Below are positions 56,966-64,000 of a stretch of DNA of 64,000 nucleotides, piece after piece (the first letter of the stretch is position 1; every line of letters starts with the position of its first letter). Location: positions 310,001 to 374,000 of the forward strand of contig JAEBDY010000006.1 of assembly GCA_049997955.1 (NCBI GenBank), given 5' to 3'. The position numbers and the translations under genes were made by a program. The notes beneath the pieces are model-generated. The model had not been told where the DNA came from, searched no databases, and worked only from the letters and a program-made list of their open reading frames with translations. The DNA comes from Umezawaea sp049997955. GTDB taxonomy: Bacteria > Actinomycetota > Actinomycetes > Mycobacteriales > Pseudonocardiaceae.

Positions 56966-57682
56966 ATGAGCACCAGTGAAAAGCCCGAGTTCCTCGTCGA
57001 GCCCACGAGGCACGGCGAACGAGCTCACCCCGCTTCGGGGAACGACGAAGCGGGTCTCTACGAGGTGCTGCACCGCCGTCGCGACACCAGGCGGGAGTTC
57101 ACCGGCGCCCCGATCCCGCCGGAGGCGCTGCGCCGCGTGCTGACGGCCGCGCACGCCGCGCCCAGCGTCGGCCTGTCCCAGCCGTGGGACTTCATCCTCG
57201 TGCGCGACGAGGGGACGCGGCGGTCGTTCCGCGACCACGTGCAGGCCGAGCGCAGCATGTTCACCGCCCAGCTGGACGCCGACCGCGCGGAGCTGTTCAG
57301 CCGGATCAAGGTCGAGGGCATCCTGGAGTCGAGCCTCGGCGTCGTGGTCACCTACGACCCCGATCGGGGCTCCCCGGCCGTGCTGGGCCGCCATGCCATT
57401 GCCGACGCGGGTCTGTACTCCGTTTGCCTGGCGATCCAGAACCTGTGGCTCGCGGCGACCGCCGAAGGCCTCGGCGTGGGGTGGGTGAGCTTCTACCGGG
57501 AGGACGTTCTGCGTCGATTGCTGCACATTCCGCCCAGGTTGCGGCCGGTCGCGTGGCTTTGCGTCGGACCCGTGGCAGGGTTGCCGGACCAACCCGATCT
57601 GGAGCGCGCCGGGTGGCGCAACCGCATACCTGTCGAAGACGTCATGCACCACGAGCGGTACAGGGAGCGTTCCTCCCGGTAA
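56966..57682 (+). CDS. bluB: 5,6-dimethylbenzimidazole synthase
   Basis: 238-residue nitroreductase-fold flavoenzyme that fragments FMNH2 to make the lower ligand of vitamin B12. BluB features: YEVLHRRRDTRREFTG, APSVGLSQPWDFILV, and the distinctive GVGWVSFYREDVLRRLL followed by RPVAWLCVGPV. These separate it from ordinary nitroreductases. ATG 56966 (MSTSEKPEF). Two hairpins lie just upstream. No other cobalamin gene is visible. Confidence 0.93.
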   Translation: MSTSEKPEFLVEPTRHGERAHPASGNDEAGLYEVLHRRRDTRREFTGAPIPPEALRRVLTAAHAAPSVGLSQPWDFILVRDEGTRRSFRDHVQAERSMFTAQLDADRAELFSRIKVEGILESSLGVVVTYDPDRGSPAVLGRHAIADAGLYSVCLAIQNLWLAATAEGLGVGWVSFYREDVLRRLLHIPPRLRPVAWLCVGPVAGLPDQPDLERAGWRNRIPVEDVMHHERYRERSSR

Positions 57683-57694
57683 CCTGGTGGAGCC

Positions 57695-59251
57695 GTGCCG
57701 GCAGGGGCGGAACCTCGCGTTCCCGCTCGGCGAGTCGGAATGGAGTGTCGAGCACGAGTGGAGCAGCGCGATCCGCTGACAGCGGGACATGTGACGCACA
57801 TGGACCTGAGGGTCCGGGTGCTGTTGAACGCTGGGCGCGTGCCCGAGGCGAACACCTTGTTCGACGAGGTGGTCACCAAGGCTCCGCCCGGCACTGACCG
57901 GTGGGTCCATTCGGCCATCCTGCTGCACAGGGCGGCCATGGCGTGGCGGCTGGGCCGCATCCCCCTGGCGCTGGAACTCGCGGCCGAGGGCTGGTTGGAC
58001 GTCGATCCGGAGACGACGGACAGCCCCGCGGCGGCGCAGACCCTGGGCACGTTGGGCTACCTGCTCGAAGGCATCGGCCACCGGCACGCCGCGCTGGAGA
58101 CGTTGCGCAAGGCCGTCGTCGTGGCCCGCCGCGCCAACGGGCCGGACACGTTGGCGCTGTGCCTGCAACGGCTGGGCGGCACGCTGAACTTCCGCGCGTC
58201 CTCCGGCACCGCCGCCGCGGCGCCCGCGATCTTCGAGGAGGCCAGGGGCCACCTCGCCGAAGGACTGACGCTCCACGTCGGTGACGACTTCGTCAAGCGC
58301 GGCCTGCTCGGCGCGTACGGCCGTTCGCTGGCCGGGGTGGGCGAACTGGACCACGCCGAGGAGGTCTCCCGGCAGGTGCTGGTCCTCGCGGCCGAGGCCA
58401 AGGACCAGTGGGGCACGGCCGTCGGCAACTGGGTGCTGGCGGTGGTGTGCCGGGACAAGGGCGAACTGGTGACCGCCCGGACGCTGGCGAGCCGCTCCGT
58501 GGCCGCGGCACAGGTCATCAACGACAACTCGTTGCTGCTGCGCTTCTCCTTGGACCTGGCGAACATCTGCTCCGAGATGGAGGACTCCGTCGGCGAGGCC
58601 GCCGCGCTGCGGTGCAGCGTCGCCGCGGGCATGAAGGCGGCGGAGACGCTGCAGGAAGGCCTTGGCCAGGCGTTGGAGCAGCGGCTGCTGGCCGTCCAGG
58701 CGCAGAAGCTCGCGTTGGCGGCGCAGGAAGCCGCGGCCCGCGATCCGCTGACCGGACTGGCGAACCGCCTCGGGCTGGAGCGCACGGCCGCGACGCTGCT
58801 GGAGACCACGGCTTCCCGCGGCCGGGTGCCGTGGCTGGTGCTGGTCGACGTCGACTGGTTCAAGGGCGTGAACGACGACGCCGGGCACGCCGCGGGTGAC
58901 GCCGCGCTGCGCGAGATAGCCCAGCTGCTGCGCCGCGAATGCCGCACGGACGACCTCGTGGCCCGCTGGGCGGGCGACGAGTTCGTGGTGCTGCTGGGCG
59001 ACAACGGCAAGGCCGACCGCGAGGTCGGGCCGACGGTGGCCGAGCGGATCCGCGCGGCCGTCGACGGGCACGACTGGTCGATGGTGCTGGGCACGACCCG
59101 GCGTCCGACGGTCAGCATCGGCGTGGCGGCAGGCCCGGCGAAGCTGGACCAGCTGTTCGCGGCGGCGGACATGGCTCTGTACCGGGCGAAGCGGCACGGC
59201 CGCAACCGCGTCGAGGTCGAGCCGACGGTGCAGCACGAGATCGTGAACTAG
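57695..59251 (+). CDS. TPR-containing diguanylate cyclase (AGDEF active site)
   Basis: 518 residues. About 300 N-terminal residues form TPR-like helical repeats (e.g. GTLGYLLEGIGHRHAALETL, AVGNWVLAVVCRDKGELVTA). A short coiled coil (QRLLAVQAQKLALAAQEAAA) leads to a GGDEF domain: DPLTGLANRLGLE, VDVDWFKGVNDDAGHAAGD and ARWAGDEFVVLLG. The signature is AGDEF, a variant found in active cyclases; an RTDD inhibitory I-site lies five residues before it. So it probably makes c-di-GMP in the cytosol under protein-protein control by the TPR part. GTG 57695; start not certain. It begins 12 bases after bluB. Confidence 0.9.
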   Translation: MPAGAEPRVPARRVGMECRARVEQRDPLTAGHVTHMDLRVRVLLNAGRVPEANTLFDEVVTKAPPGTDRWVHSAILLHRAAMAWRLGRIPLALELAAEGWLDVDPETTDSPAAAQTLGTLGYLLEGIGHRHAALETLRKAVVVARRANGPDTLALCLQRLGGTLNFRASSGTAAAAPAIFEEARGHLAEGLTLHVGDDFVKRGLLGAYGRSLAGVGELDHAEEVSRQVLVLAAEAKDQWGTAVGNWVLAVVCRDKGELVTARTLASRSVAAAQVINDNSLLLRFSLDLANICSEMEDSVGEAAALRCSVAAGMKAAETLQEGLGQALEQRLLAVQAQKLALAAQEAAARDPLTGLANRLGLERTAATLLETTASRGRVPWLVLVDVDWFKGVNDDAGHAAGDAALREIAQLLRRECRTDDLVARWAGDEFVVLLGDNGKADREVGPTVAERIRAAVDGHDWSMVLGTTRRPTVSIGVAAGPAKLDQLFAAADMALYRAKRHGRNRVEVEPTVQHEIVN

Positions 59252-59283
59252 GTCGGGGGCGGGGTTTTCACCCGCCCCCGACC
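59251..59283. terminator. Bidirectional terminator, cyclase / NarL regulator
   Basis: GGTCGGGGGCGGG and its exact complement around a 7-nt loop, directly at the cyclase stop and 11 bases from the regulator stop. Confidence 0.85.
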
Positions 59284-59293
59284 AGGTTCGCGT

Positions 59294-59941
59294 CTAGGCG
59301 ATCAACCCGCCGCGGAAGGCCACCAGCGCGGCCTGCACGCGGTTCACCGCACCGATCTTGCCGAGCACCGAGGACACGTAGCCCTTCACCGTGGCCTCGG
59401 AGAGGTGCAGCGTGCCACCGATCTCGGCGTTGGACATGCCTTGGCCGATCAGCACGAGCACCTCGCGCTCCCGTTCGGACAGCATGGCCAGGAGCCGTCG
59501 AGCGGGCTCCGCGGCACGTTCGCCGTCGGCCACCGCCGCGAGAACCCGTGCCGCCACACCGGGATCGAGCACCGCGCCACCCCGTGCGAGGTCGCGCACC
59601 GCCCTCACCAGCTGCTCAGGCTCGGTGTCCTTCAGCAGGAAGCCGCTGGCGCCCAAGCGCAAGGCCTCGCTGACGTACTCGTCCACGTCGAACGTGGTGA
59701 GCATGGCGATCTTGGGCGGATCGGGCAGCGTGCGCAGCCTGCGCAACGCGACCAGTCCGTCGTTGGACCGCATGCGGATGTCCAGCAGGACCACGTGCGG
59801 ACGGTGCTGGCGGGCCAGGTCGGCCACCAGGTGTCCGTCGTCGCACTCGGCCACTACTTCGATGTCACCGGCGCTGCTCAGGATCATGCGAAGCCCGGAC
59901 CGGACGAGGTCCTCGTCGTCGGCCAGCATCACCTTGATCAC
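59294..59941 (-). CDS. NarL/LuxR-family response regulator (orphan)
   Basis: 215 residues: receiver domain KVMLADDEDLVRSGLRMIL, phosphoacceptor HVVLLDIRMRSNDGL, AMLTTFDVDEYV and GASGFLLKDTEP; LuxR-type helix-turn-helix LSEREREVLVLIGQGMSNAEI with LHLSEATVKGYVSSVLGKIG. GTG 59941 follows GGAGG closely; other starts are possible. No kinase gene is adjacent, so the partner is elsewhere. Confidence 0.92.
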   Translation of the reverse strand: MIKVMLADDEDLVRSGLRMILSSAGDIEVVAECDDGHLVADLARQHRPHVVLLDIRMRSNDGLVALRRLRTLPDPPKIAMLTTFDVDEYVSEALRLGASGFLLKDTEPEQLVRAVRDLARGGAVLDPGVAARVLAAVADGERAAEPARRLLAMLSEREREVLVLIGQGMSNAEIGGTLHLSEATVKGYVSSVLGKIGAVNRVQAALVAFRGGLIA

Positions 59942-60113
59942 GACGCCTCCCCGAGTTGGCGTTTCGTGTTCATACAGGCCCAGCATCGCGCACCGTTGCG
60001 CAAGCTGGCGTTAATTCGACGTTATCTCACCATGTGGTAGGACGTTTGCCCAGCGCTGAACGCCGTGGAAGGGCTCTCACCACCGCGTTCACAGTTGCCA
60101 GGAAGAAACACGG

Positions 60114-60752
60114 TCACCCCAGCACTCGCGCTACTTCCTGCCGCAGCGCCGGGAGCAGGGAGTAGAGCTTGTCGCCGGGGCACTGCGTGTCCGAGTAGTG
60201 GTCGCGATGGCCGTCGATCGCCGTCGGCGCGATCCCGTACTGCTCGCACGTGTAGACGCAGAACGACACCAGCGCGTCCCACTGCGCGGGCCGGGGTTCC
60301 TCGGTGATGTAGGTGCCCTCGTTCTCGATGCCGATCGCGATCGAGTTCTGGCCGGGGCAGTGGGCGCCCTCCACGAGGCGGTCACCCGCGGTGAGCGCGG
60401 CCAGGCTGCCGTGGCGGCCCTCCATCAGGAAGCCGCCGCGGCTGTTGGTGAAGTGCTGACCGGAGTCGAGCCAGCCGTTGTCGTCCATGTGGTGGTCCTG
60501 GATCCACCGGGCGTGCGCGTGGGCGTGCGCCTCCGAGTAGTCCGTGACGTTCTCGGTCGCGGTGTGGTGCACGAGGATGCGCACGGGCCGCTGGTAGAGC
60601 ACGGTCGTGGGCATCGACGGAGGTCGAGCACCCCAGTCCTCGCAGGTCCGGATGGGCAGCAGGGCGGCCTGCGCCTGCGCCGCGCCCAACCCGATGAGCA
60701 GCCCGGACGCGGCCACTCCGCCCAGCAGCGTTCGTCGTCGCACCATGTTCAA
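60114..60752 (-). CDS. Secreted N-acetylmuramoyl-L-alanine amidase (PGRP/Amidase_2)
   Basis: 212 residues. The Tat signal VRRRTLLGGVAASGLLIGLG is followed by a type 2 amidase domain: ILVHHTATENVTDY with a zinc His, WIQDHHMDDNGWLDSGQHF, SIAIGIENEGTYI, GHRDHYSDTQCPGD with the second zinc His and the Cys ligand. Cleaves the stem peptide from peptidoglycan. TTG 60752 is six bases after AGGAGG; ATG 60746 is the alternative. Divergent from the acylase gene with a palindromic site between them. Confidence 0.92.
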   Translation of the reverse strand: MNMVRRRTLLGGVAASGLLIGLGAAQAQAALLPIRTCEDWGARPPSMPTTVLYQRPVRILVHHTATENVTDYSEAHAHAHARWIQDHHMDDNGWLDSGQHFTNSRGGFLMEGRHGSLAALTAGDRLVEGAHCPGQNSIAIGIENEGTYITEEPRPAQWDALVSFCVYTCEQYGIAPTAIDGHRDHYSDTQCPGDKLYSLLPALRQEVARVLG

Positions 60753-60782
60753 CTTTTTCCTCCTATCGAGCTACTTGGGCAA

Positions 60783-60802
60783 CTGGTAACGGCAGTTACC
60801 AG
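60783..60802. promoter_or_regulatory. Palindromic operator between amidase and acylase
   Basis: CTGGTAAC-GGCA-GTTACCAG, a perfect 8-bp inverted repeat in the divergent promoter region. It contains GTAAC/GTTAC pentamers. Confidence 0.6.
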
Positions 60803-60896
60803 CCGATCGGGGCAAAAAAATGTGAAACCCTTTCAGAAAAGTTGCGGAAAAAGTAACGTGCGCCACACCAGCCCTGCATGGAAGGAGCTTCGCGTC

Positions 60897-63800
60897 ATGC
60901 GGAGAGCCGCCCTACCCCTGGTGGTGGTCGCCCTGCTCGCCACCGCCTCCGTTATCACCGCACCAGCACAGGCAGCACCCGAACCGCCCACCACGGCCGC
61001 GTTCGCCCCGAACGACTACTGCCTCGGCCAGTGCGGCGACATCCTCCCGCCCGGCAACAACGGCAACGCCACGCTGGCCGAGATCCTCGGCCACAAGGTG
61101 TTCGGCACCCGGCCCGCGCACGCGGCCGACCAGCTGCCGAAGTACGACGCCCTCTCCTCCGGCTACCAAGGGCTTACCAACGAGCAGCTGAGCACGTTCT
61201 TCAACGACGCGTCCTTCGGCGTCGCACCCGACCAGGTCGCGAGCACGATCAAGCCGCGCGCGGACGTGACGATCATCCGCGACAAGGCCATCGGGATGCC
61301 GCACATCTACGGCACCACCCGGTCCGGCACCGAGTTCGGCGCGGGCTACGCCGCCGGGCAGGACCGGCTGTGGCTGATGGACGTGTTCCGCCACCTCGGC
61401 CGCAGCCAGCTCACCGGGTTCGCGGGCGGCGCCGAGGGCAACCGCGTGCTGGAGCAGAGCTTCTTCTCCCAGATCGCCTACACCGAGGCGGACCTGCAGG
61501 CCCAGATCGACCGGGTCGCGGCCAGCGGACCCCGTGGCGCGCAGGCGAACCAGGACGTCAACGACTACATCGCGGGCATCAACGCGTACCTCGCGCAGTC
61601 CATCTCAGCGCGGAACTTCCCCGGCGAGTACGTGCTGACCGCCCACGCGGACTCCATCACGAACTGGAACGACATCCAGCCGTTCAAGGCCACCGACATG
61701 GTCGCCATCGCGGCCGTCGTGGGTGGGCTGTTCGGCGCGGGTGGCGGCGGCGAGGTGCAGTCGGCGCTGGTCCGCCTCGCGGCGCAGAACAAGTACGGCG
61801 CCGCGGTCGGCGAGCAGGTGTGGAAGTCGTTCCGGGAGCAGAACGACCCGGAGGCCGTGCTGACCCTGCACGACGGTCAGCGGTTCCCGTACTCCGCCAG
61901 CCCGGCCAACCCGCAGGGCATCGCCATGCCGGACCCCGGCTCGGTGACCCCCGAGCAGATGGTGCACGACCAGGTGGGCGGTTCCTCCACTGTGGACATG
62001 CCTGCGGGGGACGTTCCCGGTGACCTGGCCGCCGCCAAGGGCGTCTTCGCCGACGGCGTGCTGCCCGCCGACCTGCTCAACAAGAAGCACGGCATGTCCA
62101 ACGCGCTCGTCGTGTCCGGCGCGCACACCGACACCGGCAACCCGATCGCCGTGTTCGGCCCGCAGACCGGCTACTTCGCGCCGCAGCTGCTGATGCTCCA
62201 GGAGCTCAACGGCCCCGGCATCAGCGCCCGCGGCGTGTCCTTCGCGGGCGTCGGCATGTACGTGCAGCTCGGGCGTGGCCAGGACTACTCGTGGAGCGCC
62301 ACCTCGGCCTCCCAGGACATCGTCGACACGTTCGCCGTCGACCTGTGCGAGCCGGACGGCAAGCCCGCCACCAAGGCGTCCAACCACTACCTGCTGCGCG
62401 GCCAGTGCGTGGCGATGGAACGGCTGGAGCGCAAGAACGCCTGGAAGCCCACCGTCGCCGACGGGACAGCCGCCGGGTCGTACACCCTCGTCGTGCACCG
62501 CACCAAGTACGGCCTGGTGCAGAGCCGAGCCACGGTCGGCGGCAAACCCGTGGCGTACACCGAGCTGCGGTCCACGTACCTGCACGAGGTGGACCCGATC
62601 ATCGGGTTCCAGGAGTTCAACGACCCGAGCGCCATCCGGTCCGCGCAGGACTTCCAGCGCGCCTCCGAGCACATCGGGTACGCGTTCAACTGGTTCTACG
62701 TCGACTCCAAGGACACGGCGTACTTCAACTCGGGCAGCAACCCGGTGCGCAAGGCGGGCGTGGACCCGAACCTGCCGATCAAGGCCGCGCAGCAGTACGA
62801 GTGGCAGGACTGGGACCCGAACACCAACACCGCGCGCTACACGCCCACGGCGGAACACCCCCAGTCGATCAACCAGGACTACTACATCAGCTGGAACAAC
62901 AAGCAGGCGCTGGACTTCACCTCGTCCGGCTTCGGCAACGGCTCGGTGCACCGCGGTGACTTGCTCGACGACCGCGTCAAGGCGCTGATCGCCAACGGCG
63001 GCAAGGCCACCAGGGCGTCGCTCACCAAGGTCATGGCCGAGGCGGCGGGCGCCGACCTGCGCGCCGAGCAGGTGCTCCCCGACCTGCTGCGCGTCATCGA
63101 GAAGTCCGCGGTCACCGACCCGGCGCTGGCCGCGACCGTGCAGAAGCTCAAGGCGTGGCAGCAGTCCGGTTCACTGCGCCGCGAGACCACGAAGGGCAGC
63201 AAGGTCTACGGGCACGCCGAGGCGATCCGCGTGCTCGACGCGTGGTGGCCCAAGCTGGTCCAGGCCGAGTTCCAGCCCGGTCTGGGCGCGGACCTGTACA
63301 ACGAGCTGGTCAAGGCCGTCCAGGTCGACGAAGCCCCGTCCGACGCCCACGGCGCGTCCCCGCACAAGGGCTCGTCGTTCCAGTACGGCTGGTGGAGCTT
63401 CGTCGACAAGGACATCAGGCGCGTGCTGGGAGACCAGGTCGCGGGCCCGTTGACTGGCACGTACTGCGGTGGCGGCGACGTGACCGCGTGCCGCACGGTG
63501 CTGCTGGACAGCCTGCGCGCCGCCGCGGCCGTGCCCGCCAACCAGGTCTACCCCGGTGACGCGGACTGCGCGGCGGGCGACCAGTGGTGCGCCGACTCGG
63601 TGATCCACCGCGCCATGGGCGGCATCACCCACGACAAGATCCAGTGGCAGAACCGCCCGACCTACCAGCAGGTCGTGCAGTTCCCGGCCCGGCGCGGCGC
63701 CAGCCTGGCCAACTCCGCGCAGGGCAAGACCGCCACGGCCAGCAGCTACGAGCGGGGCGCGTACAACTCCCCGCCGGCCAACGCCGTCGACGGCAACCCC

Positions 63801-64000
63801 GCCACGCGGTGGGCGAGCGACTGGAGCGACAACCAGTGGCTCCAGGTCGACCTGGGCTCGGTCCAGCGGGTCGGGCGCGCGTTCCTGCGGTGGGAGGCGT
63901 CCTTCGGGAAGGCGTACCGCGTCGAGGTGTCCACCGACGGGGTGGCGTGGCGGCAGGTTTTCGTTACCGCGGAAGGAAACGGTGTCACGGACAACGTGTC
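60897..64000 (+). CDS. Secreted penicillin acylase family amidohydrolase with F5/8 type C domain (partial)
   Basis: Open to the window edge (1,034 codons). Sec signal peptide MRRAALPLVVVALLATASVITAPAQA. The alpha-chain segment has DVTIIRDKAIGMPHIYGTT and GYAAGQDRLWLMDVFRHLGR. The autocatalytic nucleophile is Ser401 in KKHGMSNALVVSG, the N-terminus of the beta chain in Ntn-hydrolases, followed by FGPQTGYFAPQLL. The beta chain runs to about residue 930. From about residue 940 a discoidin (F5/8 type C, CBM32-like) domain begins: NAVDGNPATRWASDWSDNQW and VQRVGRAFLRWE. Substrates of such enzymes include beta-lactams, acyl-homoserine lactones and lipopeptides; which one cannot be told. The start ATG 60897 is behind GAAGGAG. 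Confidence 0.9.
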   Translation, partial: MRRAALPLVVVALLATASVITAPAQAAPEPPTTAAFAPNDYCLGQCGDILPPGNNGNATLAEILGHKVFGTRPAHAADQLPKYDALSSGYQGLTNEQLSTFFNDASFGVAPDQVASTIKPRADVTIIRDKAIGMPHIYGTTRSGTEFGAGYAAGQDRLWLMDVFRHLGRSQLTGFAGGAEGNRVLEQSFFSQIAYTEADLQAQIDRVAASGPRGAQANQDVNDYIAGINAYLAQSISARNFPGEYVLTAHADSITNWNDIQPFKATDMVAIAAVVGGLFGAGGGGEVQSALVRLAAQNKYGAAVGEQVWKSFREQNDPEAVLTLHDGQRFPYSASPANPQGIAMPDPGSVTPEQMVHDQVGGSSTVDMPAGDVPGDLAAAKGVFADGVLPADLLNKKHGMSNALVVSGAHTDTGNPIAVFGPQTGYFAPQLLMLQELNGPGISARGVSFAGVGMYVQLGRGQDYSWSATSASQDIVDTFAVDLCEPDGKPATKASNHYLLRGQCVAMERLERKNAWKPTVADGTAAGSYTLVVHRTKYGLVQSRATVGGKPVAYTELRSTYLHEVDPIIGFQEFNDPSAIRSAQDFQRASEHIGYAFNWFYVDSKDTAYFNSGSNPVRKAGVDPNLPIKAAQQYEWQDWDPNTNTARYTPTAEHPQSINQDYYISWNNKQALDFTSSGFGNGSVHRGDLLDDRVKALIANGGKATRASLTKVMAEAAGADLRAEQVLPDLLRVIEKSAVTDPALAATVQKLKAWQQSGSLRRETTKGSKVYGHAEAIRVLDAWWPKLVQAEFQPGLGADLYNELVKAVQVDEAPSDAHGASPHKGSSFQYGWWSFVDKDIRRVLGDQVAGPLTGTYCGGGDVTACRTVLLDSLRAAAAVPANQVYPGDADCAAGDQWCADSVIHRAMGGITHDKIQWQNRPTYQQVVQFPARRGASLANSAQGKTATASSYERGAYNSPPANAVDGNPATRWASDWSDNQWLQVDLGSVQRVGRAFLRWEASFGKAYRVEVSTDGVAWRQVFVTAEGNGVTDNV

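Overview
The window is high-GC actinobacterial chromosome with frequent GTG/TTG starts and many 4-base start/stop overlaps. Gene content and order point to a filamentous actinomycete of the Pseudonocardiales (Saccharothrix, Lentzea or Actinosynnema type); the genus is an inference from style, not a database match. From rplY to mscL, and on to moaB2, pepD and mprBA, the core gene order follows the Mycobacterium tuberculosis block Rv0981-Rv1015c (mprA-mprB-pepD-moaB2-mscL ... ruc-5FCL-galU-glp-rimJ-glpR ... pmt-rsmI-metS-tatD-rpfB-ksgA-ispE-pks16-pth-rplY), but with insertions.

Layout. 0-4.4 kb: end of rplY, pth, a FAAL-like acyl ligase, and two proteins built only from tandem DivIVA-type motifs (4 and 8 repeats). 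4.6-16.9 kb: Uup-like ABC-F, ispE, metNIQ behind a SAM riboswitch, ksgA-rpfB, tatD-metG, rsmI. 17-22.4 kb: protein O-mannosyltransferase, a PD-(D/E)XK-like protein, and a membrane Ser/Thr kinase with the kinase at its C-terminus. 22.9-24.8 kb: MerR regulator with a divergent old yellow enzyme, then tRNA-Ala(CGC). 24.9-30.7 kb: the Glp/GlpR cell-division pair with rimJ and galU, 5-FCL, the CIRCE-controlled redox chaperone Ruc, a SAF-domain protein and mscL. 30.7-32.0 kb: a gene-free repeat-rich stretch. 32.0-42 kb: moaB2 plus a small coupled protein, an epimerase, a membrane glycosyltransferase-RR-HK operon, a five-gene overlapping envelope/redox operon, and the protease pepD.

42.1-49.4 kb is a sugar island: galT-deoR-GH42 beta-galactosidase, divergent from a binding protein and two permeases of an ATPase-less CUT1 importer; the shared control region carries two identical palindromic operators. 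49.6-56.7 kb is a block (mprBA, TRIC channel, Eis-like acetyltransferase, 3-hydroxyacyl-CoA dehydrogenase, EthD, phosphoglycerate mutase-like) bounded by ~465-bp inverted repeats. 57-64 kb: BluB, a TPR-GGDEF cyclase, an orphan NarL regulator, a Tat-exported PGRP-type amidase, and a secreted penicillin-acylase-family enzyme with a discoidin-like C-terminus that runs off the edge.

The strongest new signals are (i) the multi-DivIVA-repeat proteins, (ii) a five-copy dispersed module whose long hairpin has an invariant core but arms that differ between copies while staying paired, (iii) the inverted duplication around mprAB, and (iv) a dozen genes with a TANNNT box 6-8 nt before the start codon, including a perfect bidirectional -10. 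No transposase, prophage gene or CRISPR array was seen.
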